Source of the DNA: Kovacikia minuta CCNUW1 | Lineage (GTDB): Bacteria > Cyanobacteriota > Cyanobacteriia > Leptolyngbyales > Leptolyngbyaceae | DNA: 64,000 nt | Direction of reading: 5' to 3' | Assembly: GCF_020091585.1 (NCBI RefSeq) | Contig: NZ_CP083582.1 | Coordinates: 2,170,001-2,234,000 of the forward strand | Shown: positions 19,506 through 27,786 of the stretch, piece after piece | Numbering within the stretch: position 1 is the stretch's first letter | Layout of the letters: every line of letters begins with the position of its first letter | Position numbers and translations under genes: made by a program | The notes under the pieces: generated by a model | What the model saw: the letters and a program-made list of their open reading frames with translations, nothing else | Database searches by the model: none | What the model was told of the DNA's origin: nothing

Positions 19506-21533
19506 CTATCCGTCTCCAAACGAGGGAGCAGATGTCTGCACCAGATCCGCAAATGTTACCTGTCGCTGGCGATCGAGTTCGGCAATCCGTTGCTTTTCAA
19601 TATAGATCTTCTGTTGATAAAGCTGACCCAACTCCTGCGCCGTGGAACAATCCGTTTTTTCCCACAAATCTTGAAAATGGCGGCAGCGCTTTTCACACAT
19701 CACCCGCTCCATACAAGCCGTTGCCGCCCGGATGGTCAGCGATGCCCGCAAAATATCCCGCTTTGTTTTTTCATCCAGGTTAAACAAGGGATAAACCTGT
19801 GTCATTTCCCGCGGAAAATCGGTGCAGCGATCCTGGAGGGAGGAAATTAAGTCGGGTGTTGGGTGTGGGGTGTGGGGTGTGGGGTGTGGAGGAATTTTGA
19901 ATTTTGAATTTTGAATTGAATTCTCCCCATCTCCCCATCTCCCCATCTCCCCATCTTCTGGCTCCTGGCTCCTGGCTTCTGCTTCTTGCAACTCTAAAAT
20001 TTGTCGCCAGAGAAACCGATGGTGGGAAAAGCTAAATTCCAGATCCCGTTCTTCCAGTGCCTCGGCGATCGCGGCTCGATGCTGGGGTGCATGCAGATAG
20101 AGGCGCAGTAATTGGGCTTCCGATTCTTCCAGGAGGGTGCGATCGCTGGTGGTCTGCCATTTTTGCGATCGTCCGTGCCAGCGTTCTCCCCGCACCTGCA
20201 CCCGCAAATCTTCTTCCAGGCGCAGCATCATACGGGCGTTGCCCTGACTCAGTAACTCGGCGCAATAGTGAATGTAGTGGGTGCGCAGGGTGGCATTAGG
20301 CAGATTACCCAGCAGTTTGACAATTGCCTGGACACTTTGTTGGAATTGGTCTGCCTGGTTCAAGTCCCGATCGGCGATCGCCTGTTGGATCTCCCAGTCA
20401 AGCCAGAGGGGAGAATCATCCAGCAGTTTTTGGTAGGTTTCGGCAGAATGGCTTTGCAGAAACTCATCCGGATCTTTACCCGCTGGAATGGTCAGAATTC
20501 GCAGTTGCACCTCCCCCTGGTAGGCCAGCGATGCCACTTCCCCGATCGCCCGTTCCGCTGCCTTACCCCCCGCTGCATCCGCATCAAAGTTCAACACAAT
20601 CCGTTTGGACTCGGTATAACGCAACAGCTGGCGCACCTGCTGGACGCTCAGGGCGGTTCCCATTGAAGCAACCGCATTGGAGATGCCTGCGCTGTGCAGG
20701 GCAATCACATCAAAGTAGCCCTCGACGACCACTGCCTGATCCTGTTTAGCGATCGCCGCCCGGGCTTTGTCCAGGGCAAACAGGATTTTGCCTTTATCAA
20801 ATAGTTCCGTTTCGGGGGAGTTGAGGTATTTGGGCTGATCCTCTCCCAGTGTCCGTCCGCCAAAGCCCACGACCCGTCCCTGCAAATCATGAATCGGGAT
20901 CATCAGCCGATCGCGGAAGCGATCGTAGAAACCATCCCCCTCCTTGCGCGGAACCACCAACCCTGCCTGTTCCACCAGCTTGGCAGAGAAATGCTTTTGC
21001 TCCACCAGGTAGCCGTGTAGGGTTTCCCACCCTCCCGGTGCGTAACCCAATTGAAAGTGCTGAATCGTTTCCTGGTTCAACCGCCGCTTGGAGGTAAGAT
21101 ACTCCAGCGCCATTTGTCCCTGCGATTGATTCAACGCATGTTGATAGAAGCGGGCGGTTAACGCCAGAATTTCGTACAGTTGCTCCCGCACTGAAAGTTG
21201 CCGCTGGAACTCTTGCCGCTCGTCGGGCTTCAGCGTCTGCACCGAAACGTTATAGCGCCGTGCCAGTTCCAGCACCACTTCGCTAAACGATCGCTTTCCC
21301 AGCTCCATCAAAAACTTAAACGCATTCCCCCCGGCACCGCAGCTAAAGCAATAGTAAAACTGCTTGCTGGGGCTAACCGTAAAGCTGGGCGACTTGTCAT
21401 CGTGGAACGGACACAACCCGGTAAAGTCCTTCCCCTGTTTCCGCAACACCACATGTTCGGAAACCACATCCACAATATCGACCCGCTGTTTAACCTGGTC
21501 GATCGTGTCTGGGTGGAGGCGGGGGATTTCCAT
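19506..21533 (-). CDS. dnaG: DNA primase DnaG
   Basis: Primase lays RNA primers at the replication fork. The N-terminal zinc-binding domain is visible (CPFHDDKSPSFTVSP...FYYCFSCGAGG). The RNA-polymerase/Toprim core contains GRVVGFGGRTLG, PKYLNSPETELFDKG, VVVEGYFDVIALH and LNFDADAAGGKAAERA. The DnaB-binding C-terminal helical domain follows. At about residues 516-560 the protein contains a low-complexity block (GEMGRWGDGENSIQNSKFKI followed by PHPTPHTPHPTP) encoded by the genome's short repeats and absent from ordinary DnaG; it lies at the border of the C-terminal domain. The start at 21533 is MEIPRLHPDTIDQVKQRVDI. Function is probably preserved because the insert lies in a linker. Confidence 0.96.
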   Translation of the reverse strand: MEIPRLHPDTIDQVKQRVDIVDVVSEHVVLRKQGKDFTGLCPFHDDKSPSFTVSPSKQFYYCFSCGAGGNAFKFLMELGKRSFSEVVLELARRYNVSVQTLKPDERQEFQRQLSVREQLYEILALTARFYQHALNQSQGQMALEYLTSKRRLNQETIQHFQLGYAPGGWETLHGYLVEQKHFSAKLVEQAGLVVPRKEGDGFYDRFRDRLMIPIHDLQGRVVGFGGRTLGEDQPKYLNSPETELFDKGKILFALDKARAAIAKQDQAVVVEGYFDVIALHSAGISNAVASMGTALSVQQVRQLLRYTESKRIVLNFDADAAGGKAAERAIGEVASLAYQGEVQLRILTIPAGKDPDEFLQSHSAETYQKLLDDSPLWLDWEIQQAIADRDLNQADQFQQSVQAIVKLLGNLPNATLRTHYIHYCAELLSQGNARMMLRLEEDLRVQVRGERWHGRSQKWQTTSDRTLLEESEAQLLRLYLHAPQHRAAIAEALEERDLEFSFSHHRFLWRQILELQEAEARSQEPEDGEMGRWGDGENSIQNSKFKIPPHPTPHTPHPTPDLISSLQDRCTDFPREMTQVYPLFNLDEKTKRDILRASLTIRAATACMERVMCEKRCRHFQDLWEKTDCSTAQELGQLYQQKIYIEKQRIAELDRQRQVTFADLVQTSAPSFGDG
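19859..19985. repeat. short-repeat cluster embedded in dnaG
   Basis: The block contains ggtgtggggtgtggggtgt (heptad type), three 'attttga' units, four 'ctccccat' units and 'ctggctcctggct'. Read on the minus strand it stays in the dnaG frame throughout. A closely related block is embedded in pbpC at about 53957-54110. Confidence 0.8.
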
Positions 21534-21969
21534 AGGGGTAAGGAATTGACAATTATGAATTGTGAATTATGAATTATGACTTGGGGGACAAGGTTTTGAG
21601 TTTTAAGTTTTGAGTTTTAAGTTTTGAGTTGAAACTGAGGGGTGAGACCCCCACCATCTGCCATCTCACCTTCTGACTCCTGACTCTCGCTCCTAATTTT
21701 CACACCCCACACACCCCACACTCGCCACACCCTACACCCTACACCCCACACCCTACACCTTACACTCCACACCCCACTCAGGTTCATCCATTCTTGCAGA
21801 TTTTGCTGAAAAGGGATGGGGTTGGGAGCGATCGGTTCCTCTATAGAACCCATTTGAGATCTAATACCAATTTAAATGGCGTTGAGGGCAGATAATTTCC
21901 TGGAAAGCTTATCTGTAAAGGCTTCTACAATCTGCAATCTACAATCTGCAATCTACAATCTGCAATCTA
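21534..21969. repeat. repeat-filled spacer upstream of dnaG
   Basis: Several tandem short repeats follow each other: 'aattatgaattgtgaattatg' near 21550, 'gttttaagttttga' units near 21595-21637, heptad-like 'acaccctacaccccac' units at about 21694-21778, and a 14-bp tandem (ctacaatctgcaat) at about 21924-21969. An open frame at 21617-21853 on the minus strand is made of these repeats and is not taken as a gene. An IS5-type end (TATAGAACCCATTTGAGATCT) lies at about 21839-21860. Confidence 0.6.
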
Positions 21970-23347
21970 GTTAGTGTCACGAATTTTTCGCCATTAGACA
22001 GAGAAAAAAGATTCAGTGACAGTAGAGGAACTCCATCGAGAGGGGAGCTTCCCATGACCATAGCCCAACGAGAACAACAAATCCATCGAGTCAAAGCCGT
22101 CAGTTTTCAACCTGAACTGGATGAGGCGTTAGAACAGGCCCTCAGAGAGGCCGTCATCAGTGCCGTCAAAATCACCTTGGAGAGCGCACTGAAAGAGGAA
22201 CTCAAGGCAGAACTAGCCAAAATGGGAGACGATCGACCTCGACGTTCCGGGTATTTTCAACGGAGACTCGATACCCAGTATGGCCAGGTGAAGGATTTGC
22301 GAGTTCCGAAATTACGAGAACGCAACCCAGAACGAGAGTGGCAGATTCTCCAACGTTACCAACGGGGCTTAGGCAACCTGCTCAACTGGTTGTGTTGTTT
22401 GTATGTGATGGGACTGTCGTTGAGAGATTTGCAAGAGGCGCTATATTTTCTCATAGGACATGTGCTTTCCCGCAGTGCTGTGAACCAAGTCACCCTCCAG
22501 ATTCAGCAACACTTAGACACTCGTCGCTTAGCCCCGATTGGCAAAACCCCTGCGATATTAATCGTCGATGGGGTGTGGGTAGAGATTCAATATACCCGAG
22601 AAGCGTTTAAGCTAGACCGGGCAGGACATCTGCGACAAAGTCGGCAGGCCGAAGAACGGGTAATTTTGGCAGTTCTAGCCGTCTGGGAGGATGGGTCTTA
22701 TGAAATCCTGCATTATGAGATTGCCTCCGACGAAGGAGAAGCAGAGTGGGAGGCCTTGTTTGAGCATTTAATCGCCCGAGGACTGCAAGCCGATGCGGTG
22801 AAATTAGTGGTCAGTGATGGCAGTTTGGGATTGCCCAAGGCGTTGAAAAAGACCTTGCCCCAGGCCCAACAGCAACGCTGTATCACGCACAAAATCCGAG
22901 GGATTGAGCGCTATTTGAGTTATGAGGATTTGCCGAAAACCGATGAGCAGGAACAACCCCTGAAGCGGGAAGATGCCAAACGGCAGCGTCGATTTGAAAT
23001 TGCCTCTGAGGCTTATCAAATCTACAATGCAGAGACTTTGGAGCAGGCAAGGCAACGGTTAGAGCAATTCATCACCAAATGGGAAACACAAGAACCCAAA
23101 GCCATCCAAGTCTTTCAACGCGATCTAGAGTTGACCCTGACTTTCTATCAATTTGCACCAAACCTGCATCGGCATATTCGCACCACTAATCATTTGGAGC
23201 GGCTATTTCGAGAATTTCGCACCAAGTCAGATGAAATTGGGGCATTCCCGCATGAAACGAGTTGCCTCACTGTCTTTTTCCTCGTGATTGAGCGTGATCA
23301 TGCCAAACATGACCGTAAAACCGTGGCGAAAAATTCGTGACACTAAC
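21970..23347 (+). mobile_element. IS256-family insertion sequence
   Basis: The terminal inverted repeats GTTAGTGTCACGAATTTTTC and GAAAAATTCGTGACACTAAC bound the element. It is flanked by CAATCTA at 21963-21969 and 23348-23354. The insertion occurred inside the 14-bp tandem repeat array, so part of this apparent duplication may come from the array itself. Length is 1378 bp. Confidence 0.88.
22054..23340 (+). CDS. IS256/Mutator-type transposase
   Basis: The 428-residue protein has the transposase_mut pattern. It has an N-terminal part rich in Glu/Leu, then RSGYFQRRLDTQYGQVKDLR, the first DDE aspartate in ILIVDGVWVEI, and the second in KLVVSDGSLGLPKAL. It continues with QQQRCITHKIRGIERYL, and the catalytic Glu region reads RTTNHLERLFREFRTKSDEIGAF. 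The reading frame is intact from ATG with GGGGAG upstream. It replicates and moves the element by a circular intermediate in the family. The C terminus reaches into the right inverted repeat (VAKNS). Confidence 0.92.
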   Translation: MTIAQREQQIHRVKAVSFQPELDEALEQALREAVISAVKITLESALKEELKAELAKMGDDRPRRSGYFQRRLDTQYGQVKDLRVPKLRERNPEREWQILQRYQRGLGNLLNWLCCLYVMGLSLRDLQEALYFLIGHVLSRSAVNQVTLQIQQHLDTRRLAPIGKTPAILIVDGVWVEIQYTREAFKLDRAGHLRQSRQAEERVILAVLAVWEDGSYEILHYEIASDEGEAEWEALFEHLIARGLQADAVKLVVSDGSLGLPKALKKTLPQAQQQRCITHKIRGIERYLSYEDLPKTDEQEQPLKREDAKRQRRFEIASEAYQIYNAETLEQARQRLEQFITKWETQEPKAIQVFQRDLELTLTFYQFAPNLHRHIRTTNHLERLFREFRTKSDEIGAFPHETSCLTVFFLVIERDHAKHDRKTVAKNS

Positions 23348-23627
23348 CAATCTACAATGGTATAAACCTGGAGGCAAAAGCCTTACAGCTAGCTGAATTT
23401 CTCCGTTTTCTGGTAGAAAACGGTTTTGTTAAGCAGGCTCTATCACTGATCGCTGAACAACGGCTTACTTCAAAGCCAAGTATCACGGGAAAAGATGTCA
23501 AATGGGTTCTATATGGAATGCAGAGGAAGTTAAGGGGCTGTAACGACCCCGTTCACCCGCCGCTAGTAACCTCTCGAACTCAGCCAACCAGCTTGATGCG
23601 GTCGGGTGCATCCCAGTCTTGTAAGTC

Positions 23628-24431
23628 TTAGAGTGAGAGTTGCCCATTGAGATAAGCGCAACGGTGCAGCAACACTTGCGGCACATTGTCCGCTTTCCAC
23701 TGTGCCCCGGTCAGTTTGATACGTGCGCTGATCTGCTTCACCGTCGATTCAATCGTGCCCGACCCAATTGAAATGCCTTCGGCTTGGTAGTAACTATAGT
23801 TGACAATGCGATGACGATGTTTGGTGAGATAGGCGATGAAGTTGTCAACCTGTTCATGCTGCCAACCCGTGAATTGCTCAATTGCGCCATCTACGTTACC
23901 CTGCCACAACAAGCTTTCCACAGTGGCTAATCGTTGCAGTGAACCACCGACTTTGTACAGATTTTCGACCAGATGAAACCAATCTAAAATCTCACGTCGT
24001 TGGCTGACTTCAGCAATCCCTGCAAACAAGTTCCAAATCCCATCATGACCATCACCGAGACAAGTAACCGGAGTGTTCAGCGGTTGTTCGTTGACCCATT
24101 GGACTAATTGCTCATTGTCTTGCAAAAATGCCTCACAGCAATGTCCATGCAGATTCACAGCTTTGTAATCCTGCCATCTACAAATCTCTCCTTTTGGAGT
24201 ACGAATCCGCACCTTGCCGCCATCAATACTCATTTCCTCCACTGCGGTTTCAATTCGTGGCAACTCGAAGCACTGCCGATGCACTAACCGTTGCTGTGTC
24301 CCTCTGGAAACCTTCATTCCCGTTAGAATCGGAATATCTTGAGCAGATCGCTCATAGGACACATTCGCACTCAAAATCAAGCAGCATTTCTCCAAGTAAG
24401 GACTTAACTGAGTGCGCTCTTTCACGTTCAA
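23628..24431 (-). CDS. ISKra4-family transposase, catalytic subunit (orfB)
   Basis: This 267-residue protein carries the DDE core of ISKra4 transposases. EEMSIDGGKVRIRTPKGEI has the first Asp, VTCLGDGHDGIWNLF the second, and ILDWFHLVENLYKVGGSL the conserved helix. GISIGSGTIESTVKQISARI has the catalytic Glu. Its first codon overlaps the end of orfA by 4 bp (ATGA-type coupling), and a frameshifted fusion or coupled translation is known in this family. The frame is intact. Confidence 0.9.
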   Translation of the reverse strand: MNVKERTQLSPYLEKCCLILSANVSYERSAQDIPILTGMKVSRGTQQRLVHRQCFELPRIETAVEEMSIDGGKVRIRTPKGEICRWQDYKAVNLHGHCCEAFLQDNEQLVQWVNEQPLNTPVTCLGDGHDGIWNLFAGIAEVSQRREILDWFHLVENLYKVGGSLQRLATVESLLWQGNVDGAIEQFTGWQHEQVDNFIAYLTKHRHRIVNYSYYQAEGISIGSGTIESTVKQISARIKLTGAQWKADNVPQVLLHRCAYLNGQLSL

Positions 24432-24697
24432 GACTTTCGCTTGGTTTTCGGTGAGGCTGATGCTGCCAAGGATGCTTTTGAGTTGCCGACTTCGTCCGCT
24501 GCTAGGACCGCTTGCCCTTGTGATAAAAAATTACCGATTTCTGGACTGACCTGCTCCAGGACATGTCCTCTTACTGCCGCTTCGATGCCTTCAAGGGTGG
24601 TTAATTGCTCTGGGGCAGTTTCATCGTAGAGCAATGCCGCTATCGCACGAGCGTGAGCTTGAATTTGTTGAAGTTTCTCAGCATCCATCGTCGGCAT
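24428..24697 (-). CDS. ISKra4-family orfA
   Basis: An 89-residue protein from ATG at 24697 (MPTMDAEKLQQIQAHARAIA) has the composition of the N-terminal protein of ISKra4 elements. It has an amphipathic helical region (LYDETAPEQLTTLEGIEAAV, RGHVLEQVSPEIGNFL) and ends with the basic SASPKTKRKS. AAGG precedes the ATG. It overlaps orfB by 4 bp. It probably provides DNA-binding or regulatory function for transposition. Confidence 0.8.
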   Translation of the reverse strand: MPTMDAEKLQQIQAHARAIAALLYDETAPEQLTTLEGIEAAVRGHVLEQVSPEIGNFLSQGQAVLAADEVGNSKASLAASASPKTKRKS

Positions 24698-24853
24698 CCT
24701 TGGGAAATAGTAGGGGGTCCCTTTAGCATAATCGAGTCTTCCCAATTCGCTGCCTAAGTATTCCTACTCATTGCATAACTGGGATGCACCCGATGCGGTC
24801 GGCGTGCAACGGGATTGTTAGACAGATTGCTCGCATAGCAATTGGTTCATCGT

Positions 24854-26308
24854 TTAACTTCTATGACCACCAGTTTCGATCCATTCACGAAACCAGACCA
24901 ACTTAACTCCTTGCTGCTCTATTTCTCTAAGAACATCTTTTATGTTTGAATACCACACTAATTCGTTTCTATGTATATCAGATACTATACTTCGGCATCT
25001 ATCAGATAATTGTTTATCTGATGAGTCTGCTAACACTATTGCCGCCTCAAAAACTTCAAAGGCGCTATCTTCATCAACTTTCACATCAAACAAAAATGAC
25101 TTCAATCCTATTTCAAGCTCATGAAATTTCATCCTGTTTGATAAAAATTGCTTTACCAAAGAGCTTGGTCTTACGCCGTCTATTGTACCTTTTAGGAAAT
25201 CAGTTGGTGCAATAGATTTAAAGGAATCATCACTTATGAACTTTCTGATATATTCTGGCGGCACATGTAACCAATCATGAACATCTGACCACTTATCCAT
25301 CCAAACTTCAATTGATAGATACGCGCCAATAACTCGACCCGTGAATGCCCTGATCTCAAAGATAAAGTTTTCTACATCACCATTGATCGAGAAAAATGGT
25401 GGCAGAGGCCAGTTTAGTGTTTTGTGATTTACAGGACGACCATGTGCAATCGTATTACGTATTTTAACCAGTTGCTCTACAAAATACTGTGTTTTGAGAT
25501 CTAACAACTTCACTTGATCTAGAAAATAGCATGTCTTTGATGTTATTGATATTTGCCCATCAGCCAGTAAAATCGAGCGAACTGCTTTGTATTTCTCTTG
25601 ACTAACTTGTTCTAATTGATTGTCCCGCAGTTTTAACGTATTTGAAAGAAGCTCTCTTGTAAATCTTTCTATTTGGTCTTGCGCTTCCTTGCTTTGTTGA
25701 TTGCTGTAATGATTAGAGCATAATTCTATAACATGAAAATAAACCAGAAAACTCTCCTCGTAATATAAGCTAGCATCACCTTGTTCTTCTAAGTAACGAG
25801 CTTTATGCCAACGACTTAAGACAGAAACCAAAAATTCATTGACGCTTTCTCCACTCTCATAAATAGCTTCTAAAATTCTGATGAGATCATCTGATTTATC
25901 AACCTGACTGTGAATAAACTTTGAAACTTTGATTTTATTAGGTTTTTCATCCAAGGCAATTCCAGTTTCGCCTGATTCTACTTCATAAATAGTCAATGGA
26001 TGATCTAAGAGGTAACTAATTACACTAAGAAGAATTAGAACAGGGGTTCGAGTATTTAAAAGCACATTCTTGAAAGACTCAGTGTCATCCAACTGAGTCC
26101 ACACCTCTATCACTAAAAAAGCTTTTTCATTAGAACTAGATTCTGCACCTAACTCACCAGATTCAGAACTAAATTCTGCACTTAACTCACTAGGTAATGC
26201 CTTCAGTTCATAAAAACTGTTTGTTGTGTAAATTTTCGCTTCGTGTGTGCAAAAGTCTAGCTCAAAGTCAACTTCAACTGAAAAATACTTCTTCGCTTTA
26301 CATTCCAT
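24854..26308 (-). CDS. HEPN-motif protein of unknown family, cassette cargo
   Basis: This 484-residue protein is not recognised as a named family. Near residues 283-288 it has R-N-T-I-A-H within KIRNTIAHGRPVNH, the Rx4H motif of HEPN domains, which often are RNases in defence or toxin systems. The N-terminal 180 residues look beta-rich (YFSVEVDFELDFCTHEAKIY) with a Ser/Glu-rich stretch containing a short internal repeat (SELSAEF/SGELGAE). The C-terminal part is helical (FLSNRMKFHELEIGLKSFL). The gene is more AT-rich than its neighbours, a sign of transfer. It is alone between attC1 at its 3' end and a GTTAGAC core at 26351. Large HEPN proteins of this layout include antiphage proteins such as ApeA; that comparison is by architecture only. 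Confidence 0.6.
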   Translation of the reverse strand: MECKAKKYFSVEVDFELDFCTHEAKIYTTNSFYELKALPSELSAEFSSESGELGAESSSNEKAFLVIEVWTQLDDTESFKNVLLNTRTPVLILLSVISYLLDHPLTIYEVESGETGIALDEKPNKIKVSKFIHSQVDKSDDLIRILEAIYESGESVNEFLVSVLSRWHKARYLEEQGDASLYYEESFLVYFHVIELCSNHYSNQQSKEAQDQIERFTRELLSNTLKLRDNQLEQVSQEKYKAVRSILLADGQISITSKTCYFLDQVKLLDLKTQYFVEQLVKIRNTIAHGRPVNHKTLNWPLPPFFSINGDVENFIFEIRAFTGRVIGAYLSIEVWMDKWSDVHDWLHVPPEYIRKFISDDSFKSIAPTDFLKGTIDGVRPSSLVKQFLSNRMKFHELEIGLKSFLFDVKVDEDSAFEVFEAAIVLADSSDKQLSDRCRSIVSDIHRNELVWYSNIKDVLREIEQQGVKLVWFREWIETGGHRS

Positions 26309-26350
26309 AAAGTTAGTCTAAAAATCATGCTTATAAAGTATAGGTTTTCT

Positions 26351-26851
26351 GTCTAACTCTTATTTAGACAGACAAAGTCTGTCTAAGATCCCCGATTCGA
26401 GTAATTAGGCTGAGATTCCGCAGTCTAAGATCCCAGAGTAGGTGTTTAGGCAGACAGAATTCCGTATAAGATCCCAGATCAGGTACTTAGGCAGACAGAA
26501 TTCTGCATAAGATCCCAGATTAGGTGCTTAGGCAGACGGACTCAGTATAACTACCCTCTCTAAGCGGGCAGCTAAGTGTGTAGGATTCTTTCAGAATTGA
26601 CAGGAAAATTCATCTTCGGCGTTTTCATGCAAAGACAACAATCGCAAGCTGGAAATTACCCTGCCGATCGATGTTATGACCTCATCTTGAAATCAGGAAG
26701 CTGGGTGTTCGCTTGCACTAAGGGTATGAACCTGTAGACCAGGGTATTTGCGTCATGACAGAAGTTGTCGAAATCCCAGTTGAATTGATCCGATTAAACA
26801 TTGCTGGGTCGCCACCCTCCGCCCTAAATACGATCGCCCCCTCCTCCACAG
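26351..26851 (-). repeat. 501-bp duplicated segment, copy 1
   Basis: This segment matches 47343-47843 in the same orientation with only about three mismatches. It starts exactly with GTCTAAC. It contains a small stem (agacagac/gtctgtct), about four diverged tandem units of roughly 50 bp (aagatcccaga...ggcagacagaattc), and the start of a broken frame MTEVVEIPVELIRLNIAGSP, typical of the N terminus of a common cyanobacterial small protein. The right boundary is after CCTCCACAG. Confidence 0.88.
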
Positions 26852-26857
26852 ACCTGC

Positions 26858-26928
26858 GTAGGTTGGGTTGAAGTATGAAACCCAACACCCCCGTAGATGT
26901 TGGGTTGAGTCTGCGAAACCCAACCTAC
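26858..26928. repeat. palindromic GTAGGTTGGGTT repeat
   Basis: GTAGGTTGGGTT at 26858 and AACCCAACCTAC ending at 26928 form a stem, with inner copies of aacccaac and gttgggtt. This is a dispersed repeat type often seen in cyanobacteria. The remaining spacer up to the vapC stop holds nothing recognisable. Confidence 0.7.
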
Positions 26929-26988
26929 AAAAGTCGATGTTATTTAATTCTTGTTCCTTAGGAAATATGTTATGTAGCGCTAAACACT

Positions 26989-27405
26989 CTACTCTAACGG
27001 CATTACCAAAAACTCTTCGGGTAATACTGCGGGGATTGTAGAAGCCACAAAATCAGGTATATTTCGAGTCAGAATAACTTCTAAACCTGCGGCATTCGCT
27101 GCTTCACTGGTCACAGCATCTTCAAAATCTGCCATAGAGCTTTGCAACGCAACCCTAATAACCTCGTCGGTCACACTGGCGATTTGAAGATGCTGTAATA
27201 ACCTTGATAAAAGCTCGCGTGCTGTTTCGCTACCAACTTGACGGCGCAAAATATAAAAGATATTTGTCACAGCATGACCAGACACATATCCCTGCACTTG
27301 TGGTTGTGTCACCATATTTAATGCCTGTGCAGAGGCAACAACAAACGGTTGTCGTTGAGCTAAAACATCGAGCAAAACATCACTGTCAAACAATACCCGC
27401 CTCAA
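26989..27405 (-). CDS. PIN-domain toxin, VapC-like
   Basis: The 138-residue protein starts MRRVLFDSDVLLDVLAQRQP, with the first catalytic acidic residue in FDSDV. Further PIN acids lie in DFEDAVTSEAANAAGLEVIL and TRNIPDF (the conserved RN/D motif). PIN toxins are Mg-dependent RNases. The ATG overlaps the antitoxin stop by 4 bp. It lies between the 501-bp repeat and attC2 and so forms part of the cassette region. No attC is seen directly at its 3' end, where the palindromic repeat and duplicated segment lie instead. Confidence 0.85.
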   Translation of the reverse strand: MRRVLFDSDVLLDVLAQRQPFVVASAQALNMVTQPQVQGYVSGHAVTNIFYILRRQVGSETARELLSRLLQHLQIASVTDEVIRVALQSSMADFEDAVTSEAANAAGLEVILTRNIPDFVASTIPAVLPEEFLVMPLE

Positions 27406-27644
27406 CTGTACTTCTCCTCCAGATAATCCACATACGACTCTGTAGGTTCTTCTGTACCTAACTGAATCACTCCAATTAAGCTTTGAGTCCAGGGGTTAAG
27501 CTCAGCCAAAGAATTCACCTTTGTTGTTGGAGGACTAAGTAGCAGTGTTTCCTGTTGAATTGAACTCAGCAACGACTGTACTAAACGCCAGCGATCGCCG
27601 ACAGGCAACTGCAATGCCTGATTTTGAATTTCTTGTAACGTCAT
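27402..27644 (-). CDS. antitoxin of the PIN-domain toxin
   Basis: An 80-residue protein (MTLQEIQNQALQLPVGDRWRL) resembles the addiction-module antitoxins that begin with a helical MTxxEIxxxALxLPxxDR pattern. It ends with an acidic tail (ESYVDYLEEKYS) likely to mask the toxin. It is coupled to the toxin gene by a 4-bp overlap. The spacer 27645-27786 should hold the operon promoter. Confidence 0.8.
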   Translation of the reverse strand: MTLQEIQNQALQLPVGDRWRLVQSLLSSIQQETLLLSPPTTKVNSLAELNPWTQSLIGVIQLGTEEPTESYVDYLEEKYS

Positions 27645-27786
27645 CAGCCCTTTCCTGGCAACTCTTCATCCATTATAAATTGATGCTTCTATTATCTAGA
27701 AGTACCTTTGGTCAAGAGTTTCTGCTCAACTTTGAACACCAGCAGTTAAGCTTTCGGCTACGCCCCCACCCACGGCTTCATAGTCG

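Larger units (their letters stand above)
21843..23508. mobile_element. possible 281-bp IS5-derived element interrupted by IS256
   Basis: TATA followed by GAACCCATTTG at 21839-21853 and CAAATGGGTTC followed by TATA at 23498-23512 match the ends and the TATA target duplication of the IS5-type element at 33380-34313. With the IS256 copy and its duplication removed, the distance between the ends is about 281 bp. No transposase remains. The right-hand match is short, so this is tentative. Confidence 0.35.
23604..24791 (-). mobile_element. ISKra4-family insertion sequence in attC1
   Basis: The ends GGGTGCATCCCAGT (23604) and ACTGGGATGCACCC (to 24791) are perfect inverted repeats. A 9-bp target duplication, GATGCGGTC, flanks them at 23595-23603 and 24792-24800. 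The element is 1188 bp and carries two overlapping genes. Confidence 0.92.
23538..24823 (-). other. attC1, integron-type recombination site split by ISKra4
   Basis: Without the inserted ISKra4 and one target copy, the site is about 89 bp. Read on the minus strand it begins with GTCTAAC (R'' box), continues AATCCCGTTGCACGCCGACC, and ends with GGCGGGTGAACGGGGTCGTTACAG (L'/R' boxes). The two halves are imperfect complements with unpaired bases, as in attC sites. It lies just downstream of the HEPN gene. Its first box is the complement of the core GTTAGAC at 26351-26357 that opens the HEPN cassette. Confidence 0.72.

Noticed and set aside
21617-21853. 78-codon minus-strand frame starting MGSIEEP
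   Set aside because: Most of it is encoded by heptad repeats and its start coincides with an IS5-type end.
23355-23600. Plus-strand reading LAEFLRFLVENGFVKQALSL before attC1 as a gene
   Set aside because: No start, no family, and it runs into attC1; it may be a cassette remnant but cannot be supported.
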